Assembly: GCA_020633825.1 (NCBI GenBank)
Contig: JACKCV010000006.1
Location: forward strand, 1 to 64,000
Source of the DNA: Fibrobacteria bacterium
GTDB taxonomy: Bacteria; Fibrobacterota; Fibrobacteria; UBA5070
Direction of reading: 5' to 3'
DNA: 64,000 bases
Below are positions 16,474-25,754 of this stretch, piece by piece. The notes beneath the pieces are model-generated. The model ran no database searches. It saw only the letters and a list, made by a program, of their open reading frames with translations, and was not told where the DNA came from. Position 1 is the stretch's first letter. The number at the start of each line of letters is the position of its first letter. Both the position numbers and the translations under genes were made by a program.

Positions 16474-17778
16474 ATGTCGATCGGGATCGGGATCATCGGA
16501 ACAGGGACCGTCGGGTCCGGAGTGCTCGAGATCCTCACCACCCGCACGGAGAGCCTCTCCCGTGCCGCCGGCACCCCCCTCAAGGTGGCTCGCGTCGCCG
16601 CGCGCTTCGAGCACGAGCTCGCCCCCTGGAAGGCCCTGGGCATTCCCGTCACCACCGAAGTCGCCACCCTCCTCGACGACCCCGAAGTCCACATCGTGGT
16701 GGAACTGGCCGGCGGATACGACCTTCCGCGCGCCTGGGTCACCCAGGCCCTGGAACGGGGCAAATCCGTAGTGACGGCCAACAAGGCCATGCTCGCCAAG
16801 CACGGCGGCGAACTGTTCCCTCTGGCGGCGAAGAACGGGGCCGAGTTGCGGTTCGAGGCCGCGGTGGGTGGGGCGATCCCCATCATCCGCGCGCTGCGCG
16901 AAGCCTTCATCGCCTCCGATGTGAACTCCCTGGCCTGCATCATCAACGGGACGTCCAACTACATCCTCACCCGCATGTTCCAGGACGGAATGGGGTTCGA
17001 GCAGGCCCTCAAGGAGGCCCAGGCCGCCGGGTACGCCGAGGCCGATCCGACCTTCGACGTGGAGGGAATCGACGCCGCGCACAAGGTGGCCTTGATGGCC
17101 ACCCTCTGCGGCGGTCGTCGCGTGGACTTCGAGAAGATGCGGGTCGAGGGAATTTCCCAGATCACGGCCGCGGATGTCGCCGGCGCCAAGGAATTGGGCT
17201 GCGTGATCCGCCTGCTGGGATTGGTCGAGGTCCACCCCACGGGGGTCGATGCCCGCGTGCACCCCTGCCTGGTTCCGCAGGCCCATCCCCTGGCGGGGGT
17301 CAACGGCGCCATGAATGCCGTGTTCCTCGACGGCTCCACCACCGGCCCCTCGATGCTCTACGGCAAGGGAGCGGGCAAGATGCCCACCGCCAGCGCGGTG
17401 GTCGCCGACATCGTGGACGTCGCCGGGATCCTGCATCGGAAGTCCCCCGTCCACGACCTTTCCTGGTTCGGCGGGGAGGAGGCTCCCCTGTTCCCCACTT
17501 CCGACGTGGAGGGCCCCTATTACCTGCGCCTGCAGGTGGGCGACAAACCCGGGGTGCTCGCACGCATCGCGAAAGTCCTGGGCGACAGCGGCATCTCGGT
17601 CTCGCGTTTGATCCAGCACGAAGCGATCCCCGGAGCCGAAGGCGTGACCATGGTGGTCGACACCCACGTGGTCCGCGAAGGCGCCCTCCTGGAAGCCATC
17701 GCCCGGATCGACGCCTTGCCCGAGACCGTCGCTCCCACGGTCGTGTTGCGCTTCTACGAGAAGGGCGTCGGCGCATGA
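16474..17778 (+). CDS. hom: Homoserine dehydrogenase
   Basis: It reduces aspartate-4-semialdehyde to homoserine in threonine and methionine synthesis. The 434-residue protein has an NAD(P)-binding N-terminus (IGIIGTGTVGSGVLEIL), the family motifs NKAMLAKHG, EAAVGGAIPIIRAL and CIINGTSNYILTRMFQDG, the catalytic region GYAEADPTFDVEGIDAAHK, and GKGAGKMPTASAVVADIVD. A C-terminal ACT domain starts at YYLRLQVGDKPGVLARIAKV, which usually gives feedback control by threonine. AGGAGG six bases before ATG 16474 fixes the start; the longer open frame upstream is noncoding. The stop overlaps the next gene (ATGA), which is odd because the partner is a glycan enzyme rather than thrB or thrC. Confidence 0.95.
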   Translation: MSIGIGIIGTGTVGSGVLEILTTRTESLSRAAGTPLKVARVAARFEHELAPWKALGIPVTTEVATLLDDPEVHIVVELAGGYDLPRAWVTQALERGKSVVTANKAMLAKHGGELFPLAAKNGAELRFEAAVGGAIPIIRALREAFIASDVNSLACIINGTSNYILTRMFQDGMGFEQALKEAQAAGYAEADPTFDVEGIDAAHKVALMATLCGGRRVDFEKMRVEGISQITAADVAGAKELGCVIRLLGLVEVHPTGVDARVHPCLVPQAHPLAGVNGAMNAVFLDGSTTGPSMLYGKGAGKMPTASAVVADIVDVAGILHRKSPVHDLSWFGGEEAPLFPTSDVEGPYYLRLQVGDKPGVLARIAKVLGDSGISVSRLIQHEAIPGAEGVTMVVDTHVVREGALLEAIARIDALPETVAPTVVLRFYEKGVGA

Positions 17779-19223
17779 TGTCGCTGCGGGCCCTGGAGCG
17801 AGCCGCCCTGGTGGCGGCGGACTTCCTCGGAGGGATGCTCGCCTTCGTGGGCATCTTCTGGGTCCGGTACCAGTCCGGCTGGATTCCCCAGTCGGTGGAC
17901 CCCAACCTGAGTGTGGTCCATTTCGTCACCCCGGGCGTCCTGCTTTCCGGCGCCCTGATGGTCTGGTTCCTGCTCAACGGGCTCTATCGCGACTGGTTCC
18001 TCGAGAGCCGATCCTCCCAGATGGGTGTCCTGTTGCGGGCGGTCGTGCTCGCCGGACTGGCCCTGTTCGTGCTCCTGGCCGGTGCCGATGCCGTCGCCTG
18101 GGGTCCGCAAGGCCGATGGGATCTGGTCTTCACCCGTTCGCGCGTGGTGACCATCGGTGCCTATTCGGCGCTGATCCTGTTCGGGTGCGGAGGCCTCCGC
18201 CTGCTGGTGCAGTCGATCGATCGATCCCTGCTGCGCTCCGGACGCGGACTGGAACCCACCTTGCTCCTGGGTGCCAACAGCCAGGGTGAACACGCCGTCA
18301 AAATCCTGGAGCAGCGCAAGGTGCTGGGTTTGCGCCCCGTCGGATTCGTCGACCCCGACGGCAACCGCACCGGACGCGAACACGCCGGGCTCAAGATCCT
18401 CGGGAAGTATTCCGACCTTCCCCGCATCATCGATGCGACCCTCGCCCGGCATGTGATCATCTGCCATTCCACCACCTCGCACAACGAGATCCTGCGCATC
18501 CTCTCCCACCTGGAGGAGAAGCCGAACCTCACCGTGTACCTCATCCCCGACCTCTTCGATGTCGTCTCCGGACACCTGCGCACCGGGGTCGTGCACGGCA
18601 CCGACTTCCACGTGCTCTACCAGCACCACCTGCCCGCCTGGCAGGCGGGACTCAAACGCGCCATGGACATCAGCTTTTCGATGCTGATCCTCCTGGCGGC
18701 CCTGCCCGCCCTGCTGCTGGCGATGCTGGCCATCAAGCTCGACAGCCCCGGCCCCATCTTCTACAGCCAGGAACGCATCGGGCAGTACGGACGGCGCTTC
18801 AAGGTGTTCAAACTGCGCTCGATGCGCACCGATGCCGAAATGGCCGGCCCCCAGTGGGCGGGCAAGAAGGACAACCGCATCACCCGGGTCGGGAAGATCC
18901 TGCGCAAGAGCCGACTCGACGAGGTCCCCCAGCTGTGGTGCGTGTTCAACGGGGACATGGCCCTGGTGGGTCCACGGCCCGAACGCGAATTCTTCATCGA
19001 CCAGCTGCGCGACCAGGTCCCTCTGTACATGCGCCGCCTCAAGATGAAGCCCGGCCTCACGGGATGGGCCCAGGTCACCCTGGGCTACGACAACTCCATC
19101 GAGGACGTCAAGAAGAAGGTCATGGCCGATCTCTGGTACTTCGAGAACATGAGCCTGGGCCTGGACATCCAGATCCTGGTGCGCACCATCTGGGTCGTGC
19201 TCACGGGGAAAGGGGCGAACTGA
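17775..19223 (+). CDS. Undecaprenyl-phosphate sugar phosphotransferase (exopolysaccharide initiation)
   Basis: It transfers a sugar phosphate from a nucleotide sugar to undecaprenyl phosphate, the first step of many exopolysaccharides and O-antigens. The 482-residue protein has four or five N-terminal membrane helices and a CoA-binding-like/Rossmann segment (LEPTLLLGANSQGEHAVKIL). A further membrane helix is followed by the catalytic bacterial sugar-transferase domain: KRAMDISFSMLILLAALPAL, LDSPGPIFYSQERIGQYGRR, FKVFKLRSMRTDAE, LRKSRLDEVPQLWCVFNGDM, LVGPRPERE and MKPGLTGWAQV. This is the WcaJ/EpsE layout. It starts at ATG 17775 within the hom stop codon. It could prime synthesis of the glycan made by the 8.7-13 kb cluster, though the two are not in one operon. 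Confidence 0.9.
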   Translation: MMSLRALERAALVAADFLGGMLAFVGIFWVRYQSGWIPQSVDPNLSVVHFVTPGVLLSGALMVWFLLNGLYRDWFLESRSSQMGVLLRAVVLAGLALFVLLAGADAVAWGPQGRWDLVFTRSRVVTIGAYSALILFGCGGLRLLVQSIDRSLLRSGRGLEPTLLLGANSQGEHAVKILEQRKVLGLRPVGFVDPDGNRTGREHAGLKILGKYSDLPRIIDATLARHVIICHSTTSHNEILRILSHLEEKPNLTVYLIPDLFDVVSGHLRTGVVHGTDFHVLYQHHLPAWQAGLKRAMDISFSMLILLAALPALLLAMLAIKLDSPGPIFYSQERIGQYGRRFKVFKLRSMRTDAEMAGPQWAGKKDNRITRVGKILRKSRLDEVPQLWCVFNGDMALVGPRPEREFFIDQLRDQVPLYMRRLKMKPGLTGWAQVTLGYDNSIEDVKKKVMADLWYFENMSLGLDIQILVRTIWVVLTGKGAN

Positions 19224-19226
19224 CCC

Positions 19227-19246
19227 GATCCCGCCGAGGCGGGATC
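19227..19246. terminator. Hairpin between convergent genes
   Basis: GATCCCGCC-GA-GGCGGGATC, a perfect 9-bp stem with a 2-base loop, directly after the sugar transferase stop and 12 bases from the convergent lipoprotein stop. Probably a bidirectional terminator; no T-tract. Confidence 0.5.
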
Positions 19247-19257
19247 GACGGGAATCG

Positions 19258-20715
19258 TCAGCGCACCGACGCGGGCCCGTTGGGGCGCCGTTGCCCCCCT
19301 TCGAACACCAATCGTTTGCGGCTGGGAACTCCCTCGGCGATCCACACCTCGTTTCCGAACCGTTCCGCCCGATCCCACACCCCGTCGGCCGCATCGCGGG
19401 CCAGCATGAGGGTTCCCGGACTGGCCGCGACGACTTCGTCGTTGCGCTGCTTGCGGACCAGGAGCCGGCTCCAGGCATCCAGGAACCGGCCCGCCTGCGC
19501 CGCGTCGTCCCAGGAGGTGCGCCACACCAGGGCGAGGCTCCCTTCCCCATCCTCCATCAGGGCGAAGGAGTCGGACACCATGCCCTGGACGACGGAATCC
19601 GGCGGGAGGTCCCGCCCTCGGCGCAGGAAGTCCTCGGAACGCAACGAACCCGGCTCGATCCATTCCTCCGAATCCCTCCAGATCGAGAACAGGATCCCCG
19701 TGTGCAACATGCCCAGCCGCCCTCGATGGGCCCGGTGCCAATCGGCTCCCAGGTGCACCACGGGAGCCAAGGGCAGGGCCGCGGGAGTCGGGCAGGACCA
19801 ACGGGGATCCAGGAAACATCTCGTCGAGCGGGGAGGTCGGCGCCACCAGGCATCCACGGCCTCCCATCCCCCCTCGCGCCATCGTTTCAGGAGGACATGG
19901 GCCCCCTGGTCGTAGGGATGGAAGGTGGGCAAGGTCACCAATTCGGGATCGAGTCCCCCGGTGGCGCGCAGGGTGTCGCGATAGGCTTCCAGGGGTTGGT
20001 CGGGCAGGAACTCTTCGAGGGAATCCATGCCTCCGGCGGCGTACATGGTCTCGACCAGCTTCGCCTCGCCCTCCATCAGGTACTGGAAGGCCTGCCGGGA
20101 ATCCAGACCCGCCGCCTCCGCCAGGAGAACTTCCAGATCGAATCGCTGGTCCTGCAGCGCATGCACCAGCTCGTGCACGACCACCACATCGAGTTCCTCG
20201 GAGGAATCCAGGACATCCTTCACGATCCAGAGCGTCCCCCGGGAGTAGAACGCCTGGAGGCTGCTGTGGTCGACATCGTCGACCGCGTCGGAGAACCCCT
20301 CGACGGAATCGACGAACCCGAAGGCCCAAAGCAGGGAGGTCCAGGCCGTATCGGCCGGATCGCGTTCCTCGGGGGCGACGGAATCGTACACCGCGAGCAT
20401 CGCGTCGCGCTCCACGATCTTGACCTCGACCGGACCCCGGAACGACTCCCCCCGCAAGCCCTCCACCACCGAACGCAGGGAGTCCACCATCCGCACCAGG
20501 TCGGGTGGCGGTTCCGAGATCTTCTCGTGATCGCATCCGGCGACGGAACCTCCCAGGAAGAGCCCGACCAGGATCCACAGCCAGCCGACCGGAGAGCGTA
20601 CGGTCCGACTCCGATCCGGAGCGGACGTGCTCCGGCGAATCCCGCCGTCCCCGAAGGGGATGGCCTCTCGGGGATCGCGGAAAACCGTCCGAGTCGCCTC
20701 GCGCGTCGCCCTCAT
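19258..20715 (-). CDS. Putative zincin lipoprotein with HELVHALQDQ (second of a tandem pair)
   Basis: This 485-residue protein has a long N-terminus, then a signal-like segment with lipobox LFLGGSVAGC, so it is probably lipid-anchored in the envelope. The core contains VVVVHELVHALQDQRFDLEV, an HExxH zinc-peptidase motif, followed by a second helix EGEAKLVETMY whose Glu would be the third zinc ligand. The remaining sequence is family-specific. It starts at ATG 20715 overlapping the upstream gene's stop (ATGA), so it is translationally coupled to its paralogue. The two proteins share the motif core and the general plan but are diverged. Substrate unknown. The signal segment begins about 45 residues in, so an internal start nearer to it is possible. 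Confidence 0.6.
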   Translation of the reverse strand: MRATREATRTVFRDPREAIPFGDGGIRRSTSAPDRSRTVRSPVGWLWILVGLFLGGSVAGCDHEKISEPPPDLVRMVDSLRSVVEGLRGESFRGPVEVKIVERDAMLAVYDSVAPEERDPADTAWTSLLWAFGFVDSVEGFSDAVDDVDHSSLQAFYSRGTLWIVKDVLDSSEELDVVVVHELVHALQDQRFDLEVLLAEAAGLDSRQAFQYLMEGEAKLVETMYAAGGMDSLEEFLPDQPLEAYRDTLRATGGLDPELVTLPTFHPYDQGAHVLLKRWREGGWEAVDAWWRRPPRSTRCFLDPRWSCPTPAALPLAPVVHLGADWHRAHRGRLGMLHTGILFSIWRDSEEWIEPGSLRSEDFLRRGRDLPPDSVVQGMVSDSFALMEDGEGSLALVWRTSWDDAAQAGRFLDAWSRLLVRKQRNDEVVAASPGTLMLARDAADGVWDRAERFGNEVWIAEGVPSRKRLVFEGGQRRPNGPASVR

Positions 20716-22139
20716 CGCGGCATTCCGGGGATGGGCGGAGGCCTGCCGAAGGGGCGCCGGGGAGGAGACCACGACCCGGCGCCGAAGACCGCCTCCATCC
20801 GCGCCGCACGCCCCGCCGCGGCCGCTTCGCGCTCCGGAAGGGACAGGAGCGCTTGGCAGAGGGAGTCGGATTCCGACACGGAGAACCCCTCCACCACGAC
20901 CACATCGCTCCCCCGGGCGACCACGACCAGCGACCGATCCCCCGAGGAGTCCCGCGCCACCCGTCGCTCCGCACGAGCGGTGTCGCGGATGACCCAGGAG
21001 GCGGATCTGGCCAAGGCGAATCGCGCGGCCCACAACGCCTCCGAGAGATCCCGGGCCGAGGCCGAATCCGCGGTGCGCAGGCGCCAGAGCAATCCCGGAA
21101 CGGATCGACTCTCGAAGGACCAGAATCTGTCGCCACGCCACGAGGAGACGAGGGAATCGAACCGTCCGTTCCGCGACCGACCGGGATAGGCCAAGGCGGC
21201 CAGCAGGGAGGCTCCCACCCGCCCGGTCTGGATCGGCCTCCACGCTCCGGAGACCGCGGGACAGCCCCCCGGATTCCAATCGACGTACCCGTCGTCCGCC
21301 AGCCGGAACAAGGGGAGCCTGGACGTCGAGGGGGGGGAGCGGAAGGAGGAGTCGACCGCCCCCCAGCCACCGCGCGAACGCACTCCCGAGATGAAATCGG
21401 ATCCGAAGACGTAGGGCAGATAGTCGGGCAGCGCCATCGAGAGCGGAATCCCCTGCGGGCGGGCCCAGGCATCGAGCTGGTTCGCCAGGTCCTCGAGGCT
21501 CCCGCGGCGGGAGAGGATCATGGAATCCAGCACCGCCGGGGGCGGATCGTCGAGCGCCGACTGCATGGCGACATATTCCGCCTCGCCTTCCACGAGGAGT
21601 TCCAAGGCACGATCCTCGTCCTGCTCCCGGGTCGATGCACTCATCCGATCCAGACGGAAACGCTGGTCCTGCAGGGCATGCACCAATTCGTGCACCACGA
21701 CATGTCCCAGCTCCTCGCGATCGGGATTGTCGAAGACGTACAAGGTCCGGGTGGCGGGGAGGTAGAACCCCAGGATGGTTCCCTGGTCGAAGGTCTTGCG
21801 GGCCTTGGCCCACTGCCCCAGGCTGTCGACCATCCCCAGGGCCAGCAGGGTCCGCTCCGAGTACTCCCAAGCGGGATCGGGCGGAAAATCGACCTGCGCA
21901 GAAAGGTGGTCGACCAGGCTGTCGAACCCACCGGCAGGGACCCAATCGGCCCGGACGGGCCCGGGGAATCGGACGCCTCGAAGGACCTCGATCCGCGCCA
22001 GGGAGGAAGCCAGGGCGCCATCGAGCCAGACTTGGCCGGAGGCTCGAACTTCGAAATCCACGGCGGAGTCCGAACGCGCGCACCCCGCGACGAGCAGGCT
22101 CGCCGCGACACCCCCGAGGATTCCAACCAAGCGCTTCAT
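20712..22139 (-). CDS. Putative zincin lipoprotein with HELVHALQDQ (first of a tandem pair)
   Basis: This 475-residue envelope protein starts MKRLVGILGGVAASLLVAGC with a clean lipobox. The core carries ELGHVVVHELVHALQDQRFR (HExxH) and, about 30 residues on, ELLVEGEAEYVAMQ with a candidate third-ligand Glu. Just before it is GTILGFYLPATRTLYVFDNP, also mirrored in the paralogue (STYSRGTLWIVKD-like region). Such gluzincin-like cores occur in secreted and periplasmic peptidases. It is the middle gene of an operon: MFS transporter, this gene, then its paralogue. ATG 22139 is chosen for the signal peptide; ATG 22163 would add eight residues. No family name can be given with confidence. Confidence 0.6.
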   Translation of the reverse strand: MKRLVGILGGVAASLLVAGCARSDSAVDFEVRASGQVWLDGALASSLARIEVLRGVRFPGPVRADWVPAGGFDSLVDHLSAQVDFPPDPAWEYSERTLLALGMVDSLGQWAKARKTFDQGTILGFYLPATRTLYVFDNPDREELGHVVVHELVHALQDQRFRLDRMSASTREQDEDRALELLVEGEAEYVAMQSALDDPPPAVLDSMILSRRGSLEDLANQLDAWARPQGIPLSMALPDYLPYVFGSDFISGVRSRGGWGAVDSSFRSPPSTSRLPLFRLADDGYVDWNPGGCPAVSGAWRPIQTGRVGASLLAALAYPGRSRNGRFDSLVSSWRGDRFWSFESRSVPGLLWRLRTADSASARDLSEALWAARFALARSASWVIRDTARAERRVARDSSGDRSLVVVARGSDVVVVEGFSVSESDSLCQALLSLPEREAAAAGRAARMEAVFGAGSWSPPRRPFGRPPPIPGMPR

Positions 22140-22182
22140 GGTTCGGCCAAGATATCTCCCCATCCGCTCGTCGGTGGACTCC

Positions 22183-23409
22183 TCAGGCGACGGGGCGTTC
22201 CTGGGGGAGCACGAGTTGGTTCACGCGTCGCATCAGGAGGATGGTGGCCACCATGCTCACCGCCACGATCACTCCCAGGAGAGGATAGTTGGCCAGGGGA
22301 GCCTTCTCGGAGGTCTGGACCACGATCATCCCCGCCGCCATGGAGGCGACGCCCCCGGAGATCTGCTGGATGGAGGAGTTCACCGACATGTACCCTCCCC
22401 GGTCGGCCGGTTCGGGCACTCCCGAATTCAGGGCGGAAGCCGAGACGATGCGGCCGTTGATGGCGGCGAACAGGACAATGTTCACCAGGATCACCCCCCA
22501 CAGCGGCGTGATGCCCAGACGGGTGTACACAAGGACCAGCGCGATGGTGGCGAGGGTCGACCACACGAAGACGGGAAACTTCCCGACGCGGTCCCCGAGT
22601 CGCCCGAGCCAGGGGCCGGCGATCAGGCTGCAGGCGCCGGTGGCCATGTAGACCAATGGCAGCTTCGAATATTCGATACCGAGATTATTCACGCTGAAGG
22701 CGCTTCCGAAGGGCATCAGCATGAAGCCTCCCGTGGTGAGCAGGATGGTCGCGGAAAACCCCACCAGATGCCGGGGCTTGGAGGCGATGGCCCACAGGTG
22801 CACCAAAGGGTGTCTGCGCACATGGGTGTGCAGATGTCCGTCGATGGGGCGAAGCTTGGCGAAGGCAAGGATCCCCACCAGGGCGGCGATCCCCGCGACC
22901 ACCAGGAAGGGCATGTGCCAGCCCCATTTGTCGGAGAGGAACAATCCCACGGGGATCCCCAGCACCTGACTGGCCGCGAAGGAGGTTTGCACCACGCCCA
23001 TCACCCGACCGCGCATCGACATCGGGAACAGGTCGGCGATGATGGCGTAACTGATCGAACCAATGACCCCTCCGAACAGACCCGTCACGATCCGCGCTCC
23101 CAGCAGCGTGGGATAATCGGGGGCGATGCCGCACAGGAAGGTGCCGAGCACGAATCCGGCGTAGAAGAACAACAACAAGTTCCGGCGATCGAAGCGGTCG
23201 GCAAACCCCGCGGTGAGGAATCCCGCGGCCCCGGCGCTGAAGGCGTAGACGCTCACCACCAGTCCGAATTGGGCGGGAGTGATGTGAAGCTCGTGGAGAA
23301 GCAAGGCCCCCAGCGGGGACAGCATCATGAAGTCGACCACCACCGAAAACTGCAGAAACGCCAGAAGCAGGACGACGAACGCCTGGTACCGCGTGAACCC
23401 CTTGAACAT
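22183..23409 (-). CDS. MFS transporter (drug or sugar efflux type)
   Basis: A 408-residue inner-membrane protein with 12 predicted helices. MFS hallmarks are the loop 2-3 motif ADRFDRRNLLLFFYAGFVLG, the motif-C-like ARIVTGLFGGVIGSISYAII with MSMRGRVMGVVQTSFAASQV, and a second-half loop GRLGDRVGKFPVFVWS. This pattern is close to the DHA1/AraJ-type efflux branch. ATG 23409 is preceded by GGGAGG. It leads an operon with the two zincin lipoproteins (gap of about 40 bases), which suggests export linked to an envelope process. Substrate cannot be predicted. Confidence 0.85.
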   Translation of the reverse strand: MFKGFTRYQAFVVLLLAFLQFSVVVDFMMLSPLGALLLHELHITPAQFGLVVSVYAFSAGAAGFLTAGFADRFDRRNLLLFFYAGFVLGTFLCGIAPDYPTLLGARIVTGLFGGVIGSISYAIIADLFPMSMRGRVMGVVQTSFAASQVLGIPVGLFLSDKWGWHMPFLVVAGIAALVGILAFAKLRPIDGHLHTHVRRHPLVHLWAIASKPRHLVGFSATILLTTGGFMLMPFGSAFSVNNLGIEYSKLPLVYMATGACSLIAGPWLGRLGDRVGKFPVFVWSTLATIALVLVYTRLGITPLWGVILVNIVLFAAINGRIVSASALNSGVPEPADRGGYMSVNSSIQQISGGVASMAAGMIVVQTSEKAPLANYPLLGVIVAVSMVATILLMRRVNQLVLPQERPVA

Positions 23410-23479
23410 CCATCCTCCCGTGCTTGGCCTTCCACCCCTTGGGAGGCGATCAGAGGGTACATATTCGCCCGGTTTCATA

Positions 23480-23516
23480 CCTTTGGAGACAACCCCCGTT
23501 CGAGTCTCCCCAAAGG
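23480..23516. promoter_or_regulatory. Inverted repeat in a divergent promoter region
   Basis: CCTTTGGAGAC and GTCTCCCCAAAGG face each other 13 bases apart, just before the ATG at 23525 and between the divergent MFS and lipoprotein genes. It could be an operator or a 5' leader hairpin near the ribosome site of the plus-strand gene, which otherwise lacks a clear one. Confidence 0.35.
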
Positions 23517-23524
23517 TTTCCGAC

Positions 23525-23938
23525 ATGCGTTTTCCCACCGTGCTCGCCTTCTCAAGCCTGTTCGTTCTCGCGGCCTGCGACAGCCCCTCCACGCCCACCG
23601 ATTGCGGCACTGCCGGAGTCTCCACGACGACGGGTTGCAGCATTGCCGCACCAGACGATTCCCGTCTCCTCGGATTGTGGGTTCCCGCCCTCAACGTCTC
23701 GGGGCAGTACTTCGAATTCCGGGACCCCACGCAGGGAATGATCACCATGCGAGGATGGGTGAACGATTCCATCCCCTTCACCTACCAGGCCGGGGGCGGA
23801 TCCATCCATATGACCGCCGGCAACCAGACCGCGGAAGGAACCTACCGCTTCTTCGGCAACGACAGCATGGAGCTTCTGGCCGGGAACATCTTCAAGGGAC
23901 TCGTCCTGCGCACCGACAGCTTCCCCGCCCCGGACTGA
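23525..23938 (+). CDS. Small secreted lipoprotein of unknown function
   Basis: A 137-residue protein with a signal peptide and lipobox (FSSLFVLAACDSPST). The mature part is about 115 residues with alternating hydrophobic residues and likely beta structure (LLGLWVPALNVSGQYFEFRD, GMITMRGWVND, GSIHMTAGNQTAEGTYRFFG). Phrases of the kind L-L-G-x-W ... G-x-Y-x-F are common in lipocalin-like or META-like small lipoproteins of environmental bacteria, but no family can be claimed. It is divergent from the MFS operon and stands alone. Confidence 0.6.
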   Translation: MRFPTVLAFSSLFVLAACDSPSTPTDCGTAGVSTTTGCSIAAPDDSRLLGLWVPALNVSGQYFEFRDPTQGMITMRGWVNDSIPFTYQAGGGSIHMTAGNQTAEGTYRFFGNDSMELLAGNIFKGLVLRTDSFPAPD

Positions 23939-24065
23939 ATCCTCGACGTCGGATCCGAGGATTCGCGAAACCCACCCCCCCTCTCCCCAGTTTCCTTCGG
24001 CTATGGGAGGATACACTGGGCAGGCCGTGGTCCAGCGGCACAAATCCAGTGGAAGGGGGGGATCC

Positions 24066-25670
24066 GTGAAACTTCATGTTCTATCCGTATTGGCGTTGGG
24101 ATCCCTCCTCGCGGGAGGATGCGGAACGGTCCAAGAAACCCTCGATCAGGCGGACGACAAGATTTCAGATGGCCTCCAGGCGGCTCGTTCCCTGGAGGGC
24201 CAGATCGGGTCGGTCAACGACAGCGTGGACAAGTACAAGATTCTTGCCCAAGCGATCCTGGACTCCTCCACCGTGGTCGTCGGCGTGGGCCCCGACGGGA
24301 CCTTCCGCATCGATTCCATCGGGGGGAAACCCGTGGCCGAAGCAGGAGGAGTCATCCTCTCCATCCTCGACGCGGAAAGCAATCTCGCAGGAGTGGTGAC
24401 CTCGGCGAATTCCATCGGACTTGCCATCGACTCCCAGCCCCGGGGGGAGGATCCCGCGATCCACCTGGGCACCATCCTCGTCGACACGGCTACTCGTTCC
24501 GCGATGCTGGCCGACTCCCTTTCGCACCTGGCCATGCCCGGGTACACGATCGCAGCCAACGCCCAGGCGGATCTGGGAGCCGTCTCGATTCCCGCCGCAT
24601 CCAACGATGCAAACGCCCCTCTGGATCGCGATCACGACGGCATGCCAGACCTATTCGATGCCGATGCGGGAAACAATGGAATCCTGGATGCTTTGGAAGA
24701 CGGGGACTCCCTCGACCAGATGCTTCGTCGTCTCCCGGGCCTGGTTCGGGAGTACGTCATGGATGCCCACGCCAACAGCGTGTTCCTTCCCGTCGCCGGA
24801 TCGACCCCCATGGAAAGGCAGAGGTCGTACTTGCTGCAATTCCATGTCAGGGAGTCCGGACGCCATCCGATCGACAGCATCCTTGTCGAGGGTCCGAAGT
24901 ATCTCGACTCTTGCCAATGGAAGATCATCGGCGCTCCCGGGACTCCGGGGAACAACCGGCCCGACGGCATGGTGCGGCACCTTTCCAACGCAGGAACGAA
25001 CGAAGGTTGGCACGCAGAGCTCTACAGTCCGACGGGCGCCCTGTTTCGGATGATTCGGCCTGGTGATGTGATCTCCTTTCGCATCTTCTCCAACGGAAAT
25101 TCCTACCGGGCCTTCTCCCCTGTGACCTGGGTGTTCCGCGAAACACCGATGCTGGTGCGATACCTCGAGACCATTGGAGGAAGCACCAGGTCGGTCATGT
25201 ATGCGGACTCGTTGCGAACCCATCCCCCGATTCCGGGAGGCGGTCTTTGGATGCCCAGCCTCACGCCCGGCTCCTCGCTTCGCCTGGAAATCGACCTGAT
25301 GCGCCTGCGAACTCCATTGCGCAACGCGCTCGGAGATTCCACCGCTGGAATCGCATCGCTGCAGACCTTTCTCAAGGACGACCGGTACGAAGTGGAATTC
25401 TGGACGGAAGGATCCTCCGGCCAGTTCCGAAACAGACGCATCGCAGGCCCGGTACGTGTGGACGCCCAGGGTGATTCCGTGGGGTGGCGATTCCTGCCTG
25501 GAAAGGGAAAGGCGGTCGTGTACGTGCCTCGGTCGCTTCTTCGCGACCAGGACAATCGCGTCGACGGAGATGCCTTGGAACCGGTGACCCGATACAAGCT
25601 CGATCTGTCCATGTGGGATCGAATCGGCAACAAGACCAGCCTTCAGGTTCTTTTCGGAAGAACGCTCTGA
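24066..25670 (+). CDS. Secreted lipoprotein with a calcium-binding-like Asp repeat
   Basis: A 534-residue protein starting at a GTG (24066) with a GGAAGGGGGG stretch upstream. The signal peptide ends in a lipobox (ALGSLLAGGC). After a coiled-coil-like region rich in Asp/Gln/Leu (ETLDQADDKISDGLQAARSL) there is one clear thrombospondin-type-3 / EF-like calcium loop: DRDHDGMPDLFDADAGNNGI. The second half looks like a beta-rich binding domain with no family I know. It stands alone between two convergent gaps. Probable location is the outer membrane or cell surface. Confidence 0.6.
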   Translation: MKLHVLSVLALGSLLAGGCGTVQETLDQADDKISDGLQAARSLEGQIGSVNDSVDKYKILAQAILDSSTVVVGVGPDGTFRIDSIGGKPVAEAGGVILSILDAESNLAGVVTSANSIGLAIDSQPRGEDPAIHLGTILVDTATRSAMLADSLSHLAMPGYTIAANAQADLGAVSIPAASNDANAPLDRDHDGMPDLFDADAGNNGILDALEDGDSLDQMLRRLPGLVREYVMDAHANSVFLPVAGSTPMERQRSYLLQFHVRESGRHPIDSILVEGPKYLDSCQWKIIGAPGTPGNNRPDGMVRHLSNAGTNEGWHAELYSPTGALFRMIRPGDVISFRIFSNGNSYRAFSPVTWVFRETPMLVRYLETIGGSTRSVMYADSLRTHPPIPGGGLWMPSLTPGSSLRLEIDLMRLRTPLRNALGDSTAGIASLQTFLKDDRYEVEFWTEGSSGQFRNRRIAGPVRVDAQGDSVGWRFLPGKGKAVVYVPRSLLRDQDNRVDGDALEPVTRYKLDLSMWDRIGNKTSLQVLFGRTL

Positions 25671-25720
25671 ATTTCCCCAGGGCGGCCTGATTTCGCCCGA
25701 TCGCACTGTCGGCAGGCCAT

Positions 25721-25737
25721 CCACTCGTGACGAGTGG
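25721..25737. terminator. Hairpin between convergent genes
   Basis: CCACTCG-TGA-CGAGTGG, a 7-bp perfect stem, halfway between the lipoprotein stop (25670) and the convergent secreted-protein stop (25755). No T-tract. Confidence 0.4.
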
Positions 25738-25754
25738 ACGGTTCGACCTGGTGC

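Noticed and set aside
14481..17774. Open frame continuing far upstream of the sugar transferase start
   Set aside because: It runs through the RCC1 gene and hom in the wrong frame. The true start is the ATG at 17775 overlapping the hom stop.
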